A DNA stretch of 64,000 nucleotides from the NCBI GenBank assembly GCA_036365515.1, contig CM070874.1:245700930-245764929 (forward strand), read 5' to 3'. This document shows, piece by piece, positions 56,870-64,000 of the stretch. The DNA is from Torymus aiolomorphi. Taxonomy: Eukaryota > Arthropoda > Insecta > Hymenoptera > Torymidae. A program made the position numbers and the translations under genes. Within the stretch, counting starts at the first letter, position 1. Each line of letters opens with the position of its first letter. The notes under the pieces were generated by a model, which was given only the letters and a program-made list of their open reading frames with translations, had not been told where the DNA came from and did no database searches.

Positions 56870-57070
56870 GCATTAAGGAAAAAGTTTCATTAACGAATAA
56901 GCGTTATATATTATTTGTTTATGTTTGTATTGTCATGTGATTTTTCACGTGATTATCACGTGAGAAATCGTGCCAAATCGTCAAGTGAGTAATGACGTGA
57001 GAAATCAGGTGAGAAATCAAGTGATAAATCAAGTGATAAATCAGTTGATTAATCACGTGATTTTTTCGCC
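56870..57070. repeat. CACGTG-palindrome repeat, copy 2, inverted
   Basis: Reverse complement of the family at 2713-2870, starting with AAGTTTCATTAACGAATAAG and followed by TCACGTGA-like words spaced 8-20 bp; several are decayed to CAAGTGA or CAGGTGA. Confidence 0.75.
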
Positions 57071-57975
57071 AGGGTAGCTAGTCTGTGTAGCTCTCTTTTT
57101 CGTGTGGATCTTACATACCCGGAGAATTTTTTTATTAATCGACTCACGAGTCGTTGTAATACGACTGCGCAACGTCCTTTTTGTGAGTGAACCTCACGCC
57201 CTCTAGCTATTGCGATTTTAGAATTTTATAATATATTGTCTGGCTTGTAGTCTTACGTCTACGAAACCCCAATTCCGTCCACCGAGCTCGCGTCTTACGG
57301 CTATTTGAGTTTACAAGTTAACGGTTTACAAATTAATCAACTGGCGCAGAATTGCTGAACGTTTGCGTAACCTCCTTTCCTGCGTGGGTCTCGCATCTCC
57401 TAACGATTTCAGTTTTAGAAATTTTTCTAATCATTGACTCACTTGCTCCTGCACCTCTACATACCTCCCTCATATGCGTGGACCTCGCGTCCTCCGGCTA
57501 CTTGAGTTTCAAAATTATTTAAATGTTTACTGTCGCACGCCTACGTATCTCCCTTACCGGGTCCTCGCTTCCCCGGGCTATTTAAGTTCAAGAATTTTGT
57601 GTATTATGGTTGGTTAGTATCGCACGTCTACGTAACTCCCTTATATACCTGGGACTCGCGCGCCGGCTGCTTGAGTTTAAAAGTTATTTGAATAATCGTC
57701 TTGCTTATTGCCCCACGTCTACGTAACTCCCTCATTTATGTGAACCTCGCGTCCTCCGGTTACTTGAGTTAAAAAATTATTTCAATAATCATCTTGCTTA
57801 GCCTCACACGTTAAGTAATACCCTTATATGCGTGGATCTTGCATCCGACGGATACTTGAGTTTAAAAATTATTTAAATAATGGTGTTGCTCAGTCTCACA
57901 GGTCTACGTAACTCTCTTATATGTGTGGACCTCGCAATCCCTGGCTACTTGAGTTTAAAAGTTATTTTTCTTCAT
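57071..57975. repeat. Tandem array, about nine units of 85-110 bp
   Basis: Each unit has CTACGTAACTCCCTTATATG, GGACCTCGCGTCCTCCGGCT and ACTTGAGTTTAAAAATTATT in order, with divergence increasing toward the left end. Satellite-like; noncoding. Confidence 0.85.
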
Positions 57976-58472
57976 CCCCCAGCCGAAAGTAGGTATTTCC
58001 CGGCTTGATTTCGCTCCAGAAAGAGCGACTTTTGTGGCCTGCTAACTCGTTTTTAACCTGACAACTGAACATTATAACGGATAAAAACTTCGTGCAATTT
58101 ATTTATTTATTTTTATTTATTTATTTATTAAACCAGAATAAAATTACATAGAGTAAAGTCCTCAGAGGTAGATATAAACTACCCGTACAAGGGCTGGTAC
58201 ATGAATACTTAAGACTATACTTATACACTACAGCTTATATACTAGGTATTAAATATTTAAACCTTAACATTTAATATTGTCAATAGAATTTCCAAAACTT
58301 AACGCAAGAAAAACAATATGTATATATTTGTTTATTATATATATGTTTTTAGTTTATTTTTTAGTACATGTTTCCTATTAACACTTTTGCAATAGAGCTT
58401 TTTTAGATCATTAGGTAAGCAATTAAAGGTTTTAATTGCTACCCTAAAACTGTTTTTATCACTAACGGCCTT

Positions 58473-61400
58473 TTATACTTTTGGCAATTGAATACTTTTA
58501 GATCGGGTTACAGATGTGCTTTTTTCATAAATTTCTTTGAGATCTGAGTAATGATAAACTAAAGACTCTAAAGTAAAGACCTGTCTTATATTTAACGGTA
58601 TATTACTCACGTAGGAGTTCTTCTGTATAATTTTTAGTATTCTTGATTGTATATTTTGCAATAGGTTCATGTTATTTTTGTAGGCCCCTCCCCATGCAAT
58701 AATACCATAATTTATATGACTATGAAAGAATGCATAATACATAATCATTAATGATTTTATATCCATATAATTTTTTACTTTAGCAAAGATAAAAATTAGA
58801 TATTTAGTTTTATTTATGATATATTTAATATGTTGGTCCCATTTAATGTTATAATCAAAAACTATTCCAAGATACTTGTACGTTGAGACTCTTTTAATTT
58901 CCTGCTTATGTATTTCAATTTTAATTCTATTTGGCACACTGTCACAATAATTTCCTAACGTCATAAAGACAGTTTTGCTCGTATTTAAAGACAGTCTGTT
59001 TACCGCTAACCAATTCGCTATTTTGTCTAAAAAACTGTTCATTTTATCCTGTGTCATCCGCATAGGAAAGAACTGTATTACTCGGCATATCTACCAATAG
59101 GTCATTAACGTATAGTATAAATAACAGTGGGCCAAGTATTGTTCCTTCCGGAACTCCTGTTTCTATTATTTGTTCAGTACTTCTTTTATTGTCTATTTTC
59201 ACTATTTGACTTCTATTAGAAAGATAGCTATACATTAAGTCTAGAGTTTTACTTCTTATTCCATGACGATTAAGTTTTTCTATTAGGATTTTATGGTTGA
59301 CAGTGTCAAAAACCTTTGCAAGATACAAAAAGGTGATTATTAACGGTTTACTCTTATCTAAGTATTTATATATAATATCTGTGATTATATTAAGTGCATC
59401 GGTCGTACTTTTACCTTTAACGAAACCAAATTGTGATTCTGATAAAATGTTACTGCCTTTAAGGTGATGTTATATACCGATATAATTTTAAAAAGAGTAC
59501 ATCTCATGAAAATACCAATAGAATCATCCACAAAAAATTCTGAGTATAGTATTTACATATGCGGAGCGCCTGACAGACGTGTTTCACCAAAAAAATGATC
59601 AGAGTTTATTTAATTAAATAAAAACCGTATTGTCGGTAAGTAGGAATCTGCAATTGACCTATTTTTAAAACGAGCACAGCTAACGAAAATACTAATAGAA
59701 TCGCTAAAAAAAATTTCTGAATATAGTGTTTACGTGTCCGGAGCGCCTGACAGTTGTCTTTTTCCAAATAAACGTTTGAATGTTGATTTAAAAAATATTG
59801 AAATCAGGGTATCACATCACCTTAAGAAAACTACACAATCTATTGTAAATTATCTTTTCAAAAATTTTTGCTATGTTTGAGATTAGCGAGATAGGCCTAT
59901 AATTAGATATATTAGATTTATCTCCCGCTTTGTGTGCTGGTACAACTTCAGCACTTTTTAGTGCATCTGGCCATATTGCGTGTTCAATCGAGGTATTAAA
60001 AATGTGCTGTAATGATTCTAAGATACATGGCGCAATTATATTTAATGTTTTGGAATTGATACCATCAATATCCCCGGCTTTTTTTAAAGATTTTGTATAA
60101 TTCTACCTATTTCGACAGTATTGGTAGGGCAAATAAAGATCGTTTTTGGATTTCTTGCAATTACTTTTGTACCACCATTCACAGGTTGTATGATGTTTTT
60201 ACTTAAGGTAGCACCAACTTCACAAAAATATGAGTTCATGTGGGTTGCAATGGTTTCTTTGTCAGAGATTTTTTGTTTATTTATACAAATATGCTGAATT
60301 TTCTTATTGTCTTTCTTTGTTTTTCCTAGCTCGTTATTAATGATTTCCCATAGTTTGTTTGGGTCATTTCTACTTTTTTCTATCTTATCTCTTTCGTACT
60401 TTAGTTTAGCTTCTTTTATCACTCTATCCAATACTTTTGTATATTTTTTGTAGTCTTGTTTTAGGACTGTACAATTTGGATTCATTTTATATAACTTATA
60501 AAGCATTTCTTTTTTTACATGATGTAATTAATGGTGGTGAGATCCAATCTTTCCTTGGGACACTACCCCTATCTCTCTTTTTTGTTGTTTTATTGGAAGA
60601 GGCATAATTTATACAATTTTGGATCTTACTTATTAGTAAATTGACTGCTTCATTTGGATCCTGTATTAACAAAATAGGATTCCAGTCTGTCAAAGTAGCT
60701 TTATTTTTTAATTTATTGTAGTTCACAATCCTAGTTTGTTCATTATTCTCTTGTTTTAGTATAAGATCAAAGGCAACAATTAAAGGGTAGTGATCACTAA
60801 TTTCGTTGGTGCAGAGTTTATATGTTTTTGGAGCAATAGAATTTGATTTGAAAAAAATTGTCAATACACGTACCACCATCGCCGCCTTCTGCCGGTCCAG
60901 TTATACCTGAAAAGCATGGGATATATTCTTTTTCAGTGAAATTATTTAAAAATTGCGCGGTAGCATTCTCGTCTTTCATAATGTCTATGTTAAAATCGCC
61001 AACGATCATATGATTTTTAGTATTTTTGTTGTTTTCAATATATTTTTTAATTGATTGAATGTATTCTAGTTTCTTAATGCTATGAGATCTATAAGATGCC
61101 GAAATTCGAAAGGTTTCATTATTGTTTATAAGGATATCCGTACAAATAATATTTAGAATATCAATAACTATAGTTTCGCTATTTTCTATGATATCTTCTC
61201 TAATATACAAGGAAACGACATCGGCTCTGTTTATATTACCTTCGTTATAATGCATTTTGTAACCTGGAATATTGAAAAAACCAGTATTTTCGAGCGTCCA
61301 CGTTTCCGTGCATATTATTATATTCGGTTTAGTATTAGTTCTACTTATTAGTAATTCAAGCTTTTCTAGATTTTTGCTTAAACTTCTTATATTAAAATAT

Positions 61401-61480
61401 AGGGTATAAAATTTATACTTTTTTTAGGAAAGAATTCAAAACTCTTACGTCACTACATTCTTTTTCCGATTGTATAAAAT
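58473..61480 (-). pseudogene. CR1-like ORF2: endonuclease and RT, interrupted
   Basis: Endonuclease: YFNIRSLSKNLEKLELL and CTETW near 61400-61300, MIVGDFNIDIM, GTCIDNFF, then ISDHYPLIV. RT: SNYRPISLISN near 59900; after the MITE, QFGFVKGKSTTDAL, AKVFDTVNHKIL, GVPEGTILGPLLFILYVNDL, active site LSYADDTG, a frameshift at 59050, and YKYLGIVFDYNIKWD ... INYGIIAWGGAY. Frames change at about 60870, 60500, 60090 and 59050. Not functional. Confidence 0.87.
59463..59821. mobile_element. TTAA-flanked MITE, copy 3 (359 bp)
   Basis: TTAA at 59459-59462 and 59822-59825, inverted ends GGTGATGT and ACATCACC. Same internal modules as the copies at 8632 and 9040, more diverged. It interrupts RT codons that read on directly either side. 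Confidence 0.85.
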
Positions 61481-61515
61481 TTTCAATCTCATTGTCAAAG
61501 TTTGTATCACTTAAA

Positions 61516-63090
61516 TTAAAGGTGTGTTGATCCATCTTGCGTATTATTGATAGGCGGACTGAGGATGAGGTCTTGTTGTGAGTAGAATCTAGATCTTGTT
61601 GTTACCGATGTAAGTGAGGACGAACTCCCAAGCCTGGGTTTTGCCAGTATTAATTCGGTTCCCCCCACCTGAGTTTGTAATGTAGTTAGTGAATTAGTTA
61701 ACTCTTGCGTCCGTTTCTTGAAGTTATCTACCTTACCGAGGTATCTCGGTAAGTCAGGTTTTATTATATATTCAGTGGTGTTCATAGCCTTGTTTACCTT
61801 AGCATTCAAAATTTTACATTCTTGTCTGTCAGTGGTAACATGATCAGTATTATAGTCGTTGCCAAATGTCTTATTTGAGAAGCTACAGTTGAAGCAGCAC
61901 TGTTTCTCTGATGTGCACTTTTCTGTGAGATGCGTTCCCGCACATTTTAAACAGGTTGGGCTGTTCTTACACCTTTGGCCATTATGACCCAATCTACCAC
62001 ACTTATAATATGGTTTCACATTTATTATATCGTAAATTTTGCAATTCTGATAACCAACGAATAATTTGTCTTGATTTTCTTTAATATGTTTGTGCATTTC
62101 ACCCGTTATTTCCATGATGACCGTTACTTTACTGCTTTTGTCATTGCCAGCTACGTGTAATATGTTACCCTTTTTATCTAAATTTGAAAAATTTCTTTGG
62201 TTTATGTCATTTTCGATTGCTTTTAGATCAGACTTGAATACATTTTCAATGCCAGTTATTCTTATGACGGACTTACTAAGCTGTTCTTCTTCGACCTTGT
62301 AGAGGTGGTTGAGCTTGGCGTCTAATAATCTTTTTGCTGTCTTGGCGCTTTCCTCGTTCATGCATGTTATTGAAATTACATCTTTACTTTTCATATCAAT
62401 TTTTTTCGTTTGGATTGCTTTTTCTTTAAGTAGATAGTGGAATACTTTTTCCTTTATCACAGATTTCTCTTCTTTGTCTTTTCTTGTCACTACAATTTTC
62501 GGCACTTTTTTGGATTGTGGTATGTGTATCTTTTCTGACATTATATCAGCATATGTTTCCTTGTATTTACTCGGTCGTTCCTTTTCTTTCGTTAGAATTT
62601 CGTTTAAAAGCAGATTTTTATGTTTTAATTCAGTATTTAGTTCCCGAAGCAGCTGGTTTTCTGTTATTAGTGCACTTATTTTATCACTGTCCTTGTCGTC
62701 GCATGTAGTCTCATCCAGCTCATCAACTTGCATTCTGTTTTTTTGAAGGAGGCCTTCATAGTTGACTTTAAGTTTACTGTACTCTGATTCTATTTTCCTA
62801 TAGTTTTTACTAAGATTCTCAATCACTTTAGTTTTGGTTTGCAGTTCTTCTTGTAGTTTTAGTAACACAGCACGTGTGGGATCTTGATTTGAGGTTATGC
62901 TCAAATCATGTTCATCACACACAACTAACACACTGTTTATGTATCTTACATTTTTTTTCCTATTAAAGTCACTTTTATGAAAAACGTTACAACACCATAT
63001 ACAGACTACCGTTTTAACTACTTGCGTGATGTGACATCGATAGTATATATCGGGAGGGACTGCCTCCGGTGGCAGTCCACTATCCTCCAT
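61516..63090 (-). CDS. CR1-like ORF1, intact 524 codons
   Basis: Uninterrupted from ATG 63090 to the stop at 61516. N-terminal Cys/His cluster (CHITQVVKTVVCIWCC ... VVCDEHD) resembles a PHD-like or treble-clef finger. Residues ~80-170 are coiled coil (long Glu/Lys/Leu heptads). The middle has VIRITGIENVFKSDL and an RRM-like character. The C-terminal knuckle region reads YYKCGRLGHNGQRC, CLKCAGTHLTEKC and CCFNC: the first knuckle has Tyr where the first Cys should be. A Ser/Gln-rich tail follows. Such proteins bind element RNA. The intact frame contrasts with the wrecked ORF2. Confidence 0.8.
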   Translation of the reverse strand: MEDSGLPPEAVPPDIYYRCHITQVVKTVVCIWCCNVFHKSDFNRKKNVRYINSVLVVCDEHDLSITSNQDPTRAVLLKLQEELQTKTKVIENLSKNYRKIESEYSKLKVNYEGLLQKNRMQVDELDETTCDDKDSDKISALITENQLLRELNTELKHKNLLLNEILTKEKERPSKYKETYADIMSEKIHIPQSKKVPKIVVTRKDKEEKSVIKEKVFHYLLKEKAIQTKKIDMKSKDVISITCMNEESAKTAKRLLDAKLNHLYKVEEEQLSKSVIRITGIENVFKSDLKAIENDINQRNFSNLDKKGNILHVAGNDKSSKVTVIMEITGEMHKHIKENQDKLFVGYQNCKIYDIINVKPYYKCGRLGHNGQRCKNSPTCLKCAGTHLTEKCTSEKQCCFNCSFSNKTFGNDYNTDHVTTDRQECKILNAKVNKAMNTTEYIIKPDLPRYLGKVDNFKKRTQELTNSLTTLQTQVGGTELILAKPRLGSSSSLTSVTTRSRFYSQQDLILSPPINNTQDGSTHL

Positions 63091-63147
63091 CTTGGATTGG
63101 AGTATAATTTCCGTGCGGATAAAAAGACATCGTGCACAAGCATCAAA

Positions 63148-64000
63148 ATGGATGTATCCTCATCTGATGGCTCCGCAGACGAGGAAGAAGTGTTGAGAAA
63201 TTTTGACGAGGAGGCAAGAATAATTGTGCAAACTGAAACATTACCAAAAAAGTCTTCCGAATCGTACCTGCTAGTTTATAACACTTACAAAAAGTGGCAA
63301 GAGGAGCATAAAAATTCTCTATCAAACTCGGATGAAAACAATTTAGTTGTTTATTTTAATACATTAAAAGAAAAATTAAAACCAACAACTTTATGGAGTA
63401 TATGGATTATGCTACGAAAAACTTTGAGTTTAATAATTTTTAAAATTTAAAATGCCTAATTAAAAATAATACCAAAGGTTAAAAACCTACAAAATCATTT
63501 ACTCTAAGATGGAATCAAATTATGGATTTGATGACAAATGCATCAGATCATACGTATTTAGCAAAAAAGGTAATAATTATTTATGTATTCGTTTCCTAAT
63601 TAGTACTCTACCTCTTATACTCGGTTCAATTGCATTCTTATATTTTTAATGTTTGCAGGTTATACTTATATTTGGAGTTTGTGGTGCACTCCGCTGTGAT
63701 AAAATAACTAATACGAAGCTTGAAATTGTGGAAGACTTGGGCGATAGATTTCTTGTATCAATTAAATATAATAAGAATGAGTACCCTGGCCAGATCATTA
63801 TTGGAAACGTTTTCTACGACAAAGTTAAGGAGTATACTTTATTAAGACCAACTGACCAGTTCAGCGACCGATTTTTCATCCAATATCACAATGGTAGATG
63901 TACTCGTCAACCCATTGGAAGGCATAAGATAGGTTAAGTACCGGAAAGTATTGCTTCTTATTTAAATTCAGAAAATATGGAAAGGTACACCGGTCACTGG
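63148..64000 (+). pseudogene. Crypton-like tyrosine recombinase gene, runs off the window
   Basis: ATG 63148 opens 100 codons (MDVSSSDGSADEEEVLRNFD; KWQEEHKNSL; TTLWSIWIMLRKTL), then a frameshift and a TAA near 63480. The frame resumes with RWNQIMDLMTNASDHTYLAKK. A GT-AG intron fits 63570-63658. The next exon encodes VILIFGVCGALRCDKITNTK, where Arg in ALRCDKI is the expected first catalytic Arg, and continues to ERYTGHW at the window end, the start of the His/Arg region. A stop at 63937 (GRHKIG*) interrupts it. The family is that of Crypton-type recombinases, whose relatives occur as host genes too; the stops argue for a decayed element. Confidence 0.7.

Larger units (their letters stand above)
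58095..63115 (-). mobile_element. CR1-like non-LTR retrotransposon, two ORFs
   Basis: Minus strand: ORF1 63090-61516, ORF2 from about 61480 to 58473, a 3' UTR, and a TAAA-type microsatellite tail at 58095-58130. The RT is interrupted by the TTAA MITE at 59463-59821. Domain order and RT motifs fit the CR1/Jockey assemblage; finer placement needs a tree. Related to the fragment at 22443-23785. Confidence 0.85.

Overview
This window looks like arthropod nuclear DNA, most likely insect. The evidence is the mix of families (R1-clade, BEL/Pao, Ty3/Gypsy, hAT, piggyBac, Helitron, Crypton-like), introns inside transposon genes, long microsatellites, and a primer site matching the 3' end of insect tRNA-Tyr. 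A hymenopteran is possible, but I cannot prove it from the sequence. I found no ordinary single-copy host gene: almost everything is transposable elements, their remnants, or simple and tandem repeats.

Layout. 1-2.66 kb: a Tc1/mariner-superfamily (DD41D spacing) transposase with one stop, between inverted arrays of a ~268-bp unit rich in AGGTCA motifs. 2.7-14.0 kb: a decayed Ty3/Gypsy element with a rearranged 5' LTR, primer site, gag, pol, an extra 3' ORF, polypurine tract and 900-bp 3' LTR. Two TTAA-targeted MITEs sit in its reverse transcriptase. 15.1-15.8 kb: 5' fragment of an R1-clade retrotransposon beside ACAT repeats. 16.2-19.7 kb: a gag-only BEL/Pao-like LTR element. 20-22.4 kb: Helitron Rep remnant and two foldback hairpins. 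22.4-25.7 kb: a CR1-like fragment truncating a large, nearly open gene of a family I cannot name, with a possible RNase H/DDE-type core. 26.5-27.8 kb: a solo BEL LTR with perfect target-site duplication. 27.8-29.2 kb: Helitron helicase remnant and an unidentified repeat. 29.4-34.65 kb: a nearly full-length R1-clade element lying inside an AC microsatellite.

36.2-49.6 kb is a four-layer nest in which each junction can be read: an unidentified repeat was split by a solo LTR (CATT duplication), which was split by a hAT element (CCCTCAAC), which was split by a BEL/Pao retrotransposon (ACAGC). The hAT layer carries two convergent hAT-type genes. The BEL element has almost identical LTRs but ruined coding capacity, so it probably moved recently with help in trans.

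49.9-50.2 kb holds an 84-bp-arm hairpin whose loop contains a hammerhead-like core. 50.6-52.6 kb is simple and tandem repeat. 52.9-56.4 kb is a piggyBac element with a single-frame transposase broken by four stops. 57.1-58.0 kb is a tandem array. 58.1-63.1 kb is a CR1-like retrotransposon with an intact ORF1, and 63.1-64 kb starts a Crypton-like tyrosine recombinase gene.

The region reads as a transposon graveyard or trap, perhaps pericentromeric or a piRNA cluster; that is inference.
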